Positions 43,783 through 53,526 are shown, numbered from the stretch's first letter. The stretch is 64,000 bases of DNA from Inquilinus sp. KBS0705 (GCA_005938025.2 VCCI02000001.1:1860001-1924000); one strand, 5' to 3'. The notes: generated by a model from the sequence alone, not told the origin. Made by a program: numbers and translations.

Positions 43783-46700
43783 TCAGTTTATATTAGGTTT
43801 TACCTCCAGGTATTTACCCGGGTTGTTATCATCAGTTATGTACCATGCCGGGTTGCCATCTTTATCGCGGCCCAGTTTGGCCCCCGCAACCGGCGGGTTA
43901 TCGCCATTAATTATTTTAGCCTGCGGTATAACAGGTACGGGACGGTAAGTATCAAAAAAACCTGCCGCCTTCATTTCGTGTATACTTTCGGTAAAAACGC
44001 TTAATATGGTGGCTACATCCTTCGGCGTGTGTACCGTTGTCATAAAACAAGGGAAGCCATCTAATATATGTATTCCTTTTAAGCGCATTAAGGTAAATAA
44101 TAATTCGCTGTAAGGGATATCCTCGGTAAACTTCAATCGCCATAACGACCCAAAGCCCACTACTGTTAAAGGCAAGCCTTCTTTTTTGCATAGCGCATCC
44201 ATATCAGCAGCCATTTTTTCGGTAGTGGCGGTTAGGTTGGCCTGTAGTGCCGGGCCCTGCTCGCGCATATATTGCAACGATGCCCTGGTAGCCGCTAAAG
44301 CCAGCGGGTGCCTAACAAAAGTACCCGCAAAATAGGTTACCCCAATTTCGGGTACCGAATCATCGCCGTATTGCCAGTAACCACCGTCCAGCGCATCCAT
44401 GTACTCTTTTACACCGGCTATAACCCCAATAGATATGCCGCTGCCTACTACCTTACCATAGGTGCCAATATCTGCCTTAATACCAAACAGGGCCTGCGCG
44501 CCACCGGGATGCATACGGAAACCGGTGATCACTTCATCAAATACCAAACAAACCTTATTGTCGGCAGTAATGGTTCGCAGTTCTTTCAAAAACTCTATCG
44601 GCCTAAATTCGGGGCGGCGGCTTTGTACGGGCTCTACCAAAACAGCCGCTATTTCGCTTGCACGTTCTTTAATAATTCGCAGGGATTCATCGGTGCCATA
44701 ATCCAGTATCAGCATATTTTGCACGGCATCGGCCAAAATACCTGATGCTGCCGGTAATGTTTTTAATTTTTTTGTACCGCGTACGATCACCTCGTCCATA
44801 ATACCATGATACGAACCGCTAAAAGCTACGATAAGCGAACGACCGGTAATGCTACGGGCAATGCGCATGGCACCCAACACCGCCTCCGAGCCTGTATTAC
44901 ATAAACCGGCACGGTCAAACCCGGTAAACTCACAAAGCGTTTTACACACTTCGCCGGCCAACTCGTGCTGCGGGCCAATTTCATAGCCTTTTTCTATCTG
45001 ATCGTGCAGGGCCTCTTTTATAAAATCGGGCTGGTAACCCAGCATGCTCGATCCAAAGCCATTTAAAGCATCAATATATTCGTTATCGTCAACATCCCAC
45101 AGGCGGCACCCCTTTGATCTTTTAATGATGATAGGGTAAACCAATTCTTTTGTCAAGGGGCGGAAACCGCTTACCACCCTTGGGTCGGCCATATAGGCGC
45201 GGTGCTGCTGCGTTTGGCTTTTGCTTTGTTTTGTTTTGGCGTTGTAATTGGCCGTCAGGTTTTTTACAAATTCCAGTTGCTTATCATTAAGCCCCTGTAC
45301 CTGCCTTTCAATTTTGGCGGTAGCACCAAATGGCTTTTTATTTTCGGCCAGTTCTTCGGCGGTTACCTCAGGCTGGGGTTCCAGTTCCATCCCCGGCGGG
45401 GCAACTGTTTGTCCGTTGGCAACGGGTGACGCAAAAGCAGGCATTTGCGGTGCGCTGCCACCCTGTAAATGCGCTATTTGGCTGGCTAATAATTGTAATT
45501 GCTGCGAAATAATATCTAAGGCCGGGTTTGCGCTGCCATTACCTGAAAATTGCAGGTTTGGCATTTGCACCGGGCGCTGCGCGGTTGCAGCCTGGTTATA
45601 AACGGGCTGCGCGGCTGGAGCATAGGCACCCGCCGGCAGATTTTTATCAAGGAAATCGGCCAGCAGATCAATAGAGTTATACTCTTCAAACAGTTTACGG
45701 AAAGTTACCGGTACGCTAAATTCCTTTTTAAGATTTGTTGCTATCTGGGTAAGCAATAACGAATCGAAACCGATCTCGGCGAAGCTCATATCCGCAGGGG
45801 CATCAGCCATCTCTATGCCGGATGCATCTTCAAAAATCCCTTTTAGTTTATCTGCCAGCAAATCTTTTCTCATTGTTGTATTCTGTAAAATAGTTTCGGG
45901 TATTAGGGTTTGTGGTTCATCCGGTACTACTTCATCCGGTTGGTAAGCTAATAAAGCTGGTTCAAAAACTTGAACAGGCTCTACCCAGTATTTTTTATGA
46001 TCGAAAGCATAAGCCGGTAAACGCAGCTTTTTACGTTGCTGCCCGGCATAAAATGCTTTCCAATCGGGGGTGGCGCCGTTTAGCCACAACTGCCCTAAAG
46101 CCTTTAGTACCGATGGATATTCGTCGCCATCTATACTGGCTATAACCGCCGCGGCATTCCCTGCCGATTGTTGTATGGCAAGTGTGGTTAGGGCGCGGCC
46201 AGGGCCAACCTCTAAGTATAAACGGCCCTTATCTTCGGTAAGGCTATCAATGGCATTGGCAAAACGCACGGTTTTACGCAAATGCTGCGCCCAGTAGGCC
46301 GGGTCGGTTGCTTGGCTCTCGCTTAGCCAGTTACCCGTAACGGTAGACATGACCGGCATAACCGGTTTATTGATCTGCACCGAGCGCACCACCTGCTCAA
46401 ACGGGGCCACTATAGGGTCCATCATAGCCGAGTGGAACGCATGGCTGGTTTGCAATAACCTACCGGGGATGCCCTGCTCTTCTAATTGTTGGGCAAAGCT
46501 GTTTATGGCATCTTCTTCGCCCGCTACTACAGTTAGTTTACTACTGTTTACTACCGCTATAGATAGGTTGGCGGGCAATATTTTGTTTAATTCATCTTCG
46601 GTAATACGTGCCGATAGCATGCTGCCCTGCGGCAATTCGCTTACCAGCCTTGCCCTTTCGGTTATCAGCTTTAAGGCATCTGCCAGGCTAAATATCCCCG

Positions 46701-49700
46701 CGAAATGCGCTGCTAAAAATTCGCCGATGCTATGGCCAACAAATACCGCGGGTGCTATTCCCCAACTTATCCAAAGCTTAGCCATGGCATACGAGGTAAT
46801 GAATATTGCAGGCTGGGTATAAAAGGTGTTTTTAAGCCGCTCCGAAGCCTCTGGCGTGCTTTCTTCAGGGTAGATAACGCCTAATATATCCGCATGTTTA
46901 GTGCCGGCTAAAAGGCTTATACACTCGTTTACGGCATCGGCAAAAACAGGTTCGTTATCATATAATTCGCGGCCCATGTTTATATATTGCGCGCCTTGGC
47001 CGGGAAACATAAATACGATCTCGGACGCATTCTCTTTCAGGCTTTTTGAGTTAGCTACGTCACGTTTAAACGTTCGTATCTTTTCTAACAGGTCTTCACC
47101 ATCCTTAGCTAAAATAAAGTTGCGCTCTTTAAAATCTACATGGGTAGCATGCAGGCTGTAAGCCACATCGGCGAGTGTGTCGGGTTGGTTATTGGCTATG
47201 TATTGATATAACTTATCGGCGTATTTAGATGCACTGCCCGCCGTTTTTGCCGACCAGCTGATCAACTGCAGCGGGCGGCTATCGCCTTGTTCTTTTTCCT
47301 GCTGCGGATACTCTTCCAGGATAGCGTGCACGTTAGTACCACCCACACCAAAGCTACTTACCCCTGCCCTGCGTTTGCCCTCGGCCTGCCAGTCGCGCAA
47401 TTCGGTATTCACAAAAAACGGACTATCGGCAAAATCAATATTGGGGTTAGCCTTTTTGTAAAACAGCGATGCAGGTATTTGTTTGTGATACAAGGCCAGC
47501 GTGGTTTTAATAAACCCTGCTACCCCTGCCGCAGCCACCAAATGCCCCATATTGGTTTTAATGGAGCCGACGGCGCAATACTGGTTTTTATCCTGCTTGC
47601 CGAAGGCCAGGTTGAGGCCCTCAATTTCTATCGGGTCGCCTAAGGTGGTGGCGGTGCCGTGTGCCTCTACATAGGTAATGGTTGATGGGTGTACACCTGC
47701 ATCGGCTATAGCCATTGCAATGGCCCCCGCCTGCCCGGCTGCACTTGGGGCGGTAAAGCTGCCCTTGCCGCCTCCATCGTTATTAAGGCCCACGCCTTTT
47801 AAAACCGCGTAAATGGTGTCGCCATCGCGCTCGGCTTCTTCTAAACTTTTTAATACTACTACGCCTGCGCCATCGCTAAAAACGGTACCGTCGCAATCGG
47901 CATCAAACGACCGACAATGCCCGTCGCCGCTTAACATAGTGCCCTGCTGATACAGGTGGCCGCTTTTTATGGGCGCACTAATAGATGCACCACCTGCCAA
48001 TGCCACATTGCATTGCCCGCTGCGTATGCTTTCGGCTGCCTGCGCAATAGCCAGCAGCGAGGTTGAGCAGGCCGAATGTACGCTTACTGCCGGGCCGTTA
48101 AGGTTAAGCTCGTAAGCGGTGCGGGTGGCTATATAATCTTTTTCGTTGATGGTTGATACCAAAAAGCTGCCCACGTTGGCCACCAGTTGGGTGTTTGACA
48201 GCACGTTTTTGGTATAATAAGTATTGTTGCCACAACCGGCAAACACCCCTACCGCACCATCGTATTTTGCGGGCAGGTGGCCGCTGGTTTCCAGCGCTTC
48301 CCAGGCCAGTTCTAAAAACACCCGGTGCTGTGGGTCCATCAGTTCGGCCACTTTGGGGGTAATACCAAAAAAGGCAGCGTCAAAGGCATCAGCGTTATCA
48401 ATAATACCTCGCGCCTTTACATAGTTGGGCATGCTTTTTATTTCGGGGGGAATGTTTTTATCCAGCTCCTCATCGGTGAAAAAAGAGGTGGTTTCGCGGC
48501 CCTCGGTCAATACACTCCATAACTCATCAATAGTAGCCGCACCCGGGAAACGGGCCGCCATGCCTATTACGGCTATATCTTTATTACTGCTTCCCTTATT
48601 AGTTTTTGGCGATCGGATGGCAGACAAAATCTTATCTCCTTCTAAAAACGAGGCGATGCCATTTACCGTAGGGTATTGGTACAACTTGGTAACCGGTAAC
48701 ACATAGTTATATTGTTTTTTTAATGCAGCAACCGTTTTTAACGCCAGTATGGAGTTACCGCCCAATTCAAAAAAGTTATCGTAATTGCCCACCTTATCCA
48801 ATTGCAGCATGTCGGCCCAAAGGGAGGCAATTTGTTTTTCGGCTTTAGTGGCAGGTGCCTTATACAGCACCGATAGCTCGGGCCTTTGCATATCCGGTAT
48901 GGGTAAGGCATTGCGGTCAATTTTACCACTGCTTGTTTTGGCAAAACCATCTACCCACACAAATGCCGATGGCATCATATAATCAGGCAGTTTCTGCTCT
49001 ATACTTTCGCGCAGATAGGCAATATCCTTTTTGGCACCCGCAGCTACGAGGTAAGCTACCAAACGTTTGCTGCCCGGTACATCCTCGCGGGCTATCACAA
49101 CAGACTGCTGTATACCATCCAACTGATTAAGCAGTACTTCTATCTCGCCAACCTCTACCCTGTTACCCCTTATTTTTACCTGTGTATCCTTACGGCCCAG
49201 GTACTCTATGTTACCATCGGGCAGTATGCGGCAAAGGTCGCCGCTGCGGTATATGCGGGTTGGCTGGCCGGCGGCGTTTGTCCAGTCTAAAAATTTTTCG
49301 GCGGTAAGGTCGGGGCGGTTTAAGTAGCCATAGGCCAGGTTAATACCGCTAATGCAAAGTTCGCCTTGTTGGCCATTGGGTACCTCTTTTAAATTATCAT
49401 CCAGCACATATATCACCACATTTTGCATTGGCTTGCCTATGGTAGGCAATAGCGGCCAGTTTTGTGCAGGACTTTCCATTTTTAGGGCGGTGCTGCATAC
49501 GCTGGCCTCGGTTGGGCCATACATATTGTAAAATACACAGCCGGGCAATGCTTCAAAAAAGCGCAATACCTGCGGGGTTATTTTTAGCTGCTCGCCAGCG
49601 CTGATGACTTCCTGCAACGACGAGGGGAAATACTGCTCTGCATCGGCTGCCTCGGTAAAATATTGCAGGGCCACAAACGGCACATTAATGCGGTTTATTT

Positions 49701-50433
49701 GATGCTCATCAACATATTTTAACAGCCTTAGCGGGTCTATACGTATGTCGTCGTCTATTAAAACAAGTGTGCCGCCTATGCAAAGGGTGCAAAATATCTC
49801 CATTACCGACGCATCAAATATCAGCGGCGAAAATTGCAGCGTGCGCGAGCCCACACCTAAATACGGCGATATTTGGTGGTGCCATTCTATTAAGTTAATT
49901 ACTCCCGCATGCCCTACGCATACGCCCTTGGGTTTACCTGTAGAGCCTGATGTATATATAATATAAGCTACGCTTGTTGTTGCTAAGGGGCCGGCATTTG
50001 CAGGCACATCATACTTTCGCCCGGGAATGATCGTGTTTTTAACCAATGGTTTAAACACCATTTCATCCGTTGCGGGGCACAGCAGTGTATCCATGCCGCA
50101 ATCGGTGATAATATCTTGTAATCTATCGGCCGGGAAGGCGGAATCAAGCGGCAAATATGCTTTACCGGCTTTTAAAACTGCCAGCAAACTAACAATGGTA
50201 TCTACAGATCGTGTAGCACTTACCCCTACTACAAACGAAGCCGGCGAAACCGCGGTAATAATTTTGGCCAACTCATTAGCCTTATCATTTAATTGTGTGT
50301 AGGTAAGGGTAACATCGCCCAAAACAACAGCTACAACGTGTGGGTGTAGCAGCACCTGTTGCTCAAATAAATACGATATAGTTAAACCATCTGTATGGTT
50401 TGCGGTATAAAATTGGTCGCTGAAAATATCCAT
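43783..50433 (-). CDS. Hybrid NRPS-PKS: A-PCP-KS-AT-ACP-aminotransferase
   Basis: 2216 residues. A domain 10-510 (YTSGSTGKPKG near 160; code reading by eye D-A-M-N-I-A-M-V-C-K, substrate unsure); PCP 530-600 (FFELGGNSI, Ser near 562); KS 615-1045 with active Cys near 789 (VHSACSTS), His near 925 (EAHGTATT) and His near 964 (TNMGHL); AT 1140-1445 with GHSIGE (Ser near 1235) and HAFH near 1331, the malonyl-CoA signature; ACP 1520-1600 (GFDSLLL, Ser near 1558); a Pro/Gln-rich linker; class III PLP aminotransferase 1745-2150 (FDEVITGFR, TYGKVVGSG with PLP Lys near 1993). No KR, DH, ER or C domain. Layout resembles the McyE and MycA aminotransferase-PKS proteins. Confidence 0.93.
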   Translation of the reverse strand: MDIFSDQFYTANHTDGLTISYLFEQQVLLHPHVVAVVLGDVTLTYTQLNDKANELAKIITAVSPASFVVGVSATRSVDTIVSLLAVLKAGKAYLPLDSAFPADRLQDIITDCGMDTLLCPATDEMVFKPLVKNTIIPGRKYDVPANAGPLATTSVAYIIYTSGSTGKPKGVCVGHAGVINLIEWHHQISPYLGVGSRTLQFSPLIFDASVMEIFCTLCIGGTLVLIDDDIRIDPLRLLKYVDEHQINRINVPFVALQYFTEAADAEQYFPSSLQEVISAGEQLKITPQVLRFFEALPGCVFYNMYGPTEASVCSTALKMESPAQNWPLLPTIGKPMQNVVIYVLDDNLKEVPNGQQGELCISGINLAYGYLNRPDLTAEKFLDWTNAAGQPTRIYRSGDLCRILPDGNIEYLGRKDTQVKIRGNRVEVGEIEVLLNQLDGIQQSVVIAREDVPGSKRLVAYLVAAGAKKDIAYLRESIEQKLPDYMMPSAFVWVDGFAKTSSGKIDRNALPIPDMQRPELSVLYKAPATKAEKQIASLWADMLQLDKVGNYDNFFELGGNSILALKTVAALKKQYNYVLPVTKLYQYPTVNGIASFLEGDKILSAIRSPKTNKGSSNKDIAVIGMAARFPGAATIDELWSVLTEGRETTSFFTDEELDKNIPPEIKSMPNYVKARGIIDNADAFDAAFFGITPKVAELMDPQHRVFLELAWEALETSGHLPAKYDGAVGVFAGCGNNTYYTKNVLSNTQLVANVGSFLVSTINEKDYIATRTAYELNLNGPAVSVHSACSTSLLAIAQAAESIRSGQCNVALAGGASISAPIKSGHLYQQGTMLSGDGHCRSFDADCDGTVFSDGAGVVVLKSLEEAERDGDTIYAVLKGVGLNNDGGGKGSFTAPSAAGQAGAIAMAIADAGVHPSTITYVEAHGTATTLGDPIEIEGLNLAFGKQDKNQYCAVGSIKTNMGHLVAAAGVAGFIKTTLALYHKQIPASLFYKKANPNIDFADSPFFVNTELRDWQAEGKRRAGVSSFGVGGTNVHAILEEYPQQEKEQGDSRPLQLISWSAKTAGSASKYADKLYQYIANNQPDTLADVAYSLHATHVDFKERNFILAKDGEDLLEKIRTFKRDVANSKSLKENASEIVFMFPGQGAQYINMGRELYDNEPVFADAVNECISLLAGTKHADILGVIYPEESTPEASERLKNTFYTQPAIFITSYAMAKLWISWGIAPAVFVGHSIGEFLAAHFAGIFSLADALKLITERARLVSELPQGSMLSARITEDELNKILPANLSIAVVNSSKLTVVAGEEDAINSFAQQLEEQGIPGRLLQTSHAFHSAMMDPIVAPFEQVVRSVQINKPVMPVMSTVTGNWLSESQATDPAYWAQHLRKTVRFANAIDSLTEDKGRLYLEVGPGRALTTLAIQQSAGNAAAVIASIDGDEYPSVLKALGQLWLNGATPDWKAFYAGQQRKKLRLPAYAFDHKKYWVEPVQVFEPALLAYQPDEVVPDEPQTLIPETILQNTTMRKDLLADKLKGIFEDASGIEMADAPADMSFAEIGFDSLLLTQIATNLKKEFSVPVTFRKLFEEYNSIDLLADFLDKNLPAGAYAPAAQPVYNQAATAQRPVQMPNLQFSGNGSANPALDIISQQLQLLASQIAHLQGGSAPQMPAFASPVANGQTVAPPGMELEPQPEVTAEELAENKKPFGATAKIERQVQGLNDKQLEFVKNLTANYNAKTKQSKSQTQQHRAYMADPRVVSGFRPLTKELVYPIIIKRSKGCRLWDVDDNEYIDALNGFGSSMLGYQPDFIKEALHDQIEKGYEIGPQHELAGEVCKTLCEFTGFDRAGLCNTGSEAVLGAMRIARSITGRSLIVAFSGSYHGIMDEVIVRGTKKLKTLPAASGILADAVQNMLILDYGTDESLRIIKERASEIAAVLVEPVQSRRPEFRPIEFLKELRTITADNKVCLVFDEVITGFRMHPGGAQALFGIKADIGTYGKVVGSGISIGVIAGVKEYMDALDGGYWQYGDDSVPEIGVTYFAGTFVRHPLALAATRASLQYMREQGPALQANLTATTEKMAADMDALCKKEGLPLTVVGFGSLWRLKFTEDIPYSELLFTLMRLKGIHILDGFPCFMTTVHTPKDVATILSVFTESIHEMKAAGFFDTYRPVPVIPQAKIINGDNPPVAGAKLGRDKDGNPAWYITDDNNPGKYLEVKPNIN

Positions 50434-51145
50434 TAAGCTTGTTTAGCAAACTATTTTTAATAGTTTAATAATAATGCTTGTGTTAACATTAAATATGGTT
50501 TAAGATAGGAATTAAATTTTTACAGGTACCGTTTTAAGAGAAATTTTTTCATTTAATTTTCATTTAATTTAGGTGAAAAGAAAGCACCTTATATACGGTA
50601 ATTGTGTAACTATTGATTTAAAAATAAAATTAAAAGCAACATTAAAATAAAATCGTTTTTTGGATTACAATAACCCACAACTAATGGCTCTGAAAGATTG
50701 GAGATTCAACAGTATACCGGGCTTTGTATTAAATAACCAGTTGTTCAAGCTGAATGTGCTAAAAAAAAGCCTCAAGACTTTCGACTTAAGGCTTTTGTTG
50801 GTGAACCCTATTTGACTTTTTTTGACCCAATTTATAGATGAAATTAGAATTGTAGCTTATTTTAAACAGGTGGTTTGAGCCCAGTCAGGGAAGCCCGAAT
50901 GTACAAGCACGAAAAATCGGTCGCTATCAAATAGTGTGTGCAAATTACACATTAGGATTAAGCGCTCTAAAATTTACTAAATCATTGATTATACCTTTCT
51001 AAGTATAAAAAGGTATAACCACACCTTGGGGGGTTGGCAAGTTTATCACACCAACTGGTACAAATTCGGCACATAATGGCCAATACGATACTATCCTTTA
51101 TTCTATTCGTTTTAATATTATTTAACTATTCACCATGATAATATT
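50434..51145. other. Accessory-looking intergenic region between the NRPS operon and ATP-grasp gene
   Basis: 712 AT-rich bases without a convincing gene. It holds the operon promoter region, an orphan hairpin at 50765-50796 and an inverted repeat TTATACCTTT / AAAGGTATAA at 50989-51018 (spacer 10). No TAnnTTTG was found upstream of the NRPS start. Confidence 0.5.
50765..50796. terminator. Orphan terminator-like hairpin
   Basis: AAAAGCCTCAAG pairs with CTTAAGGCTTTT (one A-C mismatch), loop 8, with A8 before and T4 after. No annotated gene ends here on either strand. Confidence 0.6.
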
Positions 51146-52000
51146 ATGCTAAAACAAATTATTATTGATTTCAAAAAGTCGGTTGAACTTAAAAGAAGGA
51201 TAAGGTTTCGTCATAAAACTTTTTGGAAAGTTGACAACGCGGAAGAAATAAGAAACATTAAGATGAGTGCGGAGGATAGCTTGCCGAAATGGCGAGACAC
51301 CACACATTGGCAAAGAAAACTCAGTAATAAACATAACGCCCGCGAGTTTGCTAAAATGAATGGTTGCCAGGTCCCTGACTTGTATTGGAAAGGCAGGAAC
51401 ATTCAAAATCTTGATTTTTCAGCATTACCTGCTAACTATGTAATACGCCCAACTGTTGGGCATAGTTCTAATCTTGTATTTGTTATGGCAGATGGAACTA
51501 ACCTTTTTGATAACAAACAGTACTCACCGTCAAAGATTGTAGATGTATTAAGTCAAGCTTTAATTGCAAATGAGCATCTCGAATTCTTAGTGGAAGAATT
51601 TTTAAGAAGTGAAAACGATCAATATAGTATACTTACAGATTATAAATTCTTTTGCTTCAACGGAAAAATCGCTACAATAATGGTTATTAACCGGCTTAGT
51701 CCAAATAGCGGCTTTGCCTCTTTCTACGACGAAAATTGGAACGAAATGGAGACTGTACAGAAGAACTATCCAAAGGCTAAGACGCAAGAACCTCCAAATT
51801 GCCTGGGCGATATGATATCAAACGTTAAAAAGCTAAGTAAAGCATATGGCATATTTGTGCGGATCGATTTTTATGCAACTTTAAAGGGCAGTGTATTTGG
51901 AGAATTTACGCCCACACCATCAATGGGTACTAAATTTACCCTTTACGGCAAAAATCAGCTACTGAATTATTGGGATAACTACTGTAAAGGGCTAATTTAA
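51146..52000 (+). CDS. TupA-like ATP-grasp protein
   Basis: 284-residue soluble protein, AT-rich compared with neighbours. It matches the TupA-like ATP-grasp pattern: NYVIRPTVGHSSN (phosphate-binding), DYKFFCFNGK, and VRIDFYATLKGSVFGEFTPTPSMG, where Asp and Glu would bind magnesium. Such enzymes form amide bonds using ATP; TupA makes teichuronopeptides, and relatives occur in polysaccharide loci. It lies divergent from the NRPS-PKS operon and ends 28 bases before a shared terminator with tRNA-Arg. A role in modifying the NRPS product is possible but only from position. Base composition suggests transfer. Confidence 0.75.
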   Translation: MLKQIIIDFKKSVELKRRIRFRHKTFWKVDNAEEIRNIKMSAEDSLPKWRDTTHWQRKLSNKHNAREFAKMNGCQVPDLYWKGRNIQNLDFSALPANYVIRPTVGHSSNLVFVMADGTNLFDNKQYSPSKIVDVLSQALIANEHLEFLVEEFLRSENDQYSILTDYKFFCFNGKIATIMVINRLSPNSGFASFYDENWNEMETVQKNYPKAKTQEPPNCLGDMISNVKKLSKAYGIFVRIDFYATLKGSVFGEFTPTPSMGTKFTLYGKNQLLNYWDNYCKGLI

Positions 52001-52027
52001 ACCACAAAAGTGACAACAAAAACGAGA

Positions 52028-52057
52028 AAAGCCTTTCTAATTGCTTAGAAAGGCTTT
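52028..52057. terminator. Terminator shared by ATP-grasp gene and tRNA-Arg
   Basis: AAAGCCTTTCTAA / TTAGAAAGGCTTT, a perfect 13-bp stem with a TTGC loop, between convergent transcripts. Confidence 0.9.
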
Positions 52058-52061
52058 GTAG

Positions 52062-52135
52062 TGATCCCATCAGGATTCGAACCTGAGACCTACTGATTAG
52101 AAATCAGTTGCTCTATCCAGCTGAGCTATGGGACC
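52062..52135 (-). tRNA. tRNA-Arg (anticodon TCT)
   Basis: 74-base cloverleaf on the minus strand. Acceptor GGTCCCA pairs with TGGGATC (one G-U); D arm AGCTCAGCTGGATAGAGCA; anticodon stem ACTGA/TCAGT with loop TTTCTAA, anticodon TCT; T-loop GGTTCGAATCC. No encoded CCA. Reads AGA codons. Confidence 0.96.
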
Positions 52136-52601
52136 ATCGCTATTTTGTTTTTAGCGGTGCAAATATGCTAAAATTGAATGTAATAGTCAATAGCCAATTA
52201 CAAACGCCTAAGGCCAAATGCACACCTGCATAAGTAAAATACCTTATTTTAATCAAAAATAGTAGCACTTAATACCACAGTGATGTATATTTACTATACA
52301 AAAACTATTAGCAATTAGTATTTGTTAAAATATTACATATAATTGCATACTATTATAAACCCGCACTAAATTAACTTAGTGTAATTAAATGTTAAACTTA
52401 CAGTTGTATTTATAATGACTTAACTTATTAAAAGGGCCTAAAAACTTAAAATTATATAACAGTATAACGTACAGTTATATACTTAAACACAAGGTTTTAG
52501 GTACATAAAAGCACTTTTTTACTTTTTAAAAGTTACAAGTGTTTTTTTTACAATAAGTTAATCATACTTTTAACCCAATTTTTTTTAAATAAACTTATTT
52601 T
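52136..52601. other. AT-rich intergenic region between tRNA-Arg and sugar kinase
   Basis: 466 very AT-rich bases. Apart from the tRNA promoter I see no gene, repeat or clear element; the promoter of the kinase gene is presumably here. Confidence 0.5.
52160..52190 (-). promoter_or_regulatory. Promoter of tRNA-Arg
   Basis: On the minus strand TTG, a 20-base spacer, then CATATTTG (one base from TAnnTTTG) ends 24 bases before the tRNA 5' end. Confidence 0.6.
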
Positions 52602-53462
52602 ATGATCATAATTGCTGACGGTGGCTCAACCAAAACCAATTGGTGCCTGGTTACTGAAGAAGGTAAAAAGGTGTACTTTAACACCGAAGGTTACAATCCA
52701 TATTTTGCTCCAACTGCCTATATCATTCAATCTTTAAAGGAAAGTTTACCAACCGACCTTGAAAAAGAAAACATTACCGAGGTTAACTACTACGGCGCAG
52801 GCTGTTCGACCCCCGAGATGCGAAAGATCGTAGAGGAAGCGATGCAGGTGGTTTTCCCTAACTCGAGGATATATATCGGCCACGACCTTTTGGCTGCTGC
52901 CCGTGCTTTGCTGGGTAACAACGAAGGTTTTGCCGCTATATTAGGTACAGGCACCAACACTTGCCTGTACGATGGGCAACAAATAATTAACAACATCGAT
53001 TCGGGCGCTTACATATTGGGCGACGAAGGCAGCGGTTGCTACATTGGCAAAAAGCTACTGGTTGATTACCTGCGCGGTTACATGCCCGAAGCAGTACGCA
53101 AAAGCTTTTGGGATGAGTTTAAACTAACCCCCGATGACATTAACGAAATTGTTTACACACAACCACGTGCAAACCGTTTTTGCGCCAGCTTTAGCAAATT
53201 TGTTTACGACAATATTGTAAATATCGAATACTCGCGCAACCTGGTGCGTACCTCGTTCGAAGATTTTTTCCGTAACCTGGTTACCCACTACCCCGATTAT
53301 CAAAAATATACCTTTAACTGCATAGGCTCGGTTGGATACAATTTCCGTAATGTGCTGGAAGAAGTAGTTACCGAAAACGGCATGACCGTAGGTAACATCA
53401 TCCGCTCGCCTATAGATAACCTGGTAAAATACCACCTTGAGTTATCGCCAAGCCAATTGTAG
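52602..53462 (+). CDS. BadF/BadG-family sugar kinase (N-acetylglucosamine kinase-like)
   Basis: 286-residue ASKHA-fold kinase. Phosphate-1 loop ADGGSTKTNW at the N-terminus, the phosphate-2 block GHDLLAAARALLG, GTGTNTCLYDG at about residue 110 and LGDEGSGCYIGKKLL at about 140. Family members phosphorylate N-acetylglucosamine or similar amino sugars. It is monocistronic, followed by a strong terminator. A paralogue lies at 55401-56249 in the glycolysis operon. Confidence 0.88.
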   Translation: MIIIADGGSTKTNWCLVTEEGKKVYFNTEGYNPYFAPTAYIIQSLKESLPTDLEKENITEVNYYGAGCSTPEMRKIVEEAMQVVFPNSRIYIGHDLLAAARALLGNNEGFAAILGTGTNTCLYDGQQIINNIDSGAYILGDEGSGCYIGKKLLVDYLRGYMPEAVRKSFWDEFKLTPDDINEIVYTQPRANRFCASFSKFVYDNIVNIEYSRNLVRTSFEDFFRNLVTHYPDYQKYTFNCIGSVGYNFRNVLEEVVTENGMTVGNIIRSPIDNLVKYHLELSPSQL

Positions 53463-53490
53463 GTTTGCTGTTATAAGTTTGCAGTTTGCA

Positions 53491-53526
53491 TAGAAAAGGC
53501 TTCTAAATTTTTAGAAGCCTTTTCTA
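53491..53526. terminator. Bidirectional terminator between kinase and NrtR-like genes
   Basis: TAGAAAAGGCTTCTAA / TTAGAAGCCTTTTCTA, perfect 16-bp stem, 4-base loop. Confidence 0.92.

Noticed and set aside
45202..45759. Several plus-strand frames within the NRPS-PKS gene
   Set aside because: Antisense shadows of high-GC-skew coding sequence; the minus frame has all domain motifs.
49700..49990. Firm substrate call for the first adenylation domain
   Set aside because: My by-eye code does not match any known code well enough to name an amino acid.
50797..50850. Possible relic of a tyrosine recombinase gene or att site near the orphan hairpin
   Set aside because: Sequence too short and I found no copy of the tRNA-Arg 3' end; cannot be supported.
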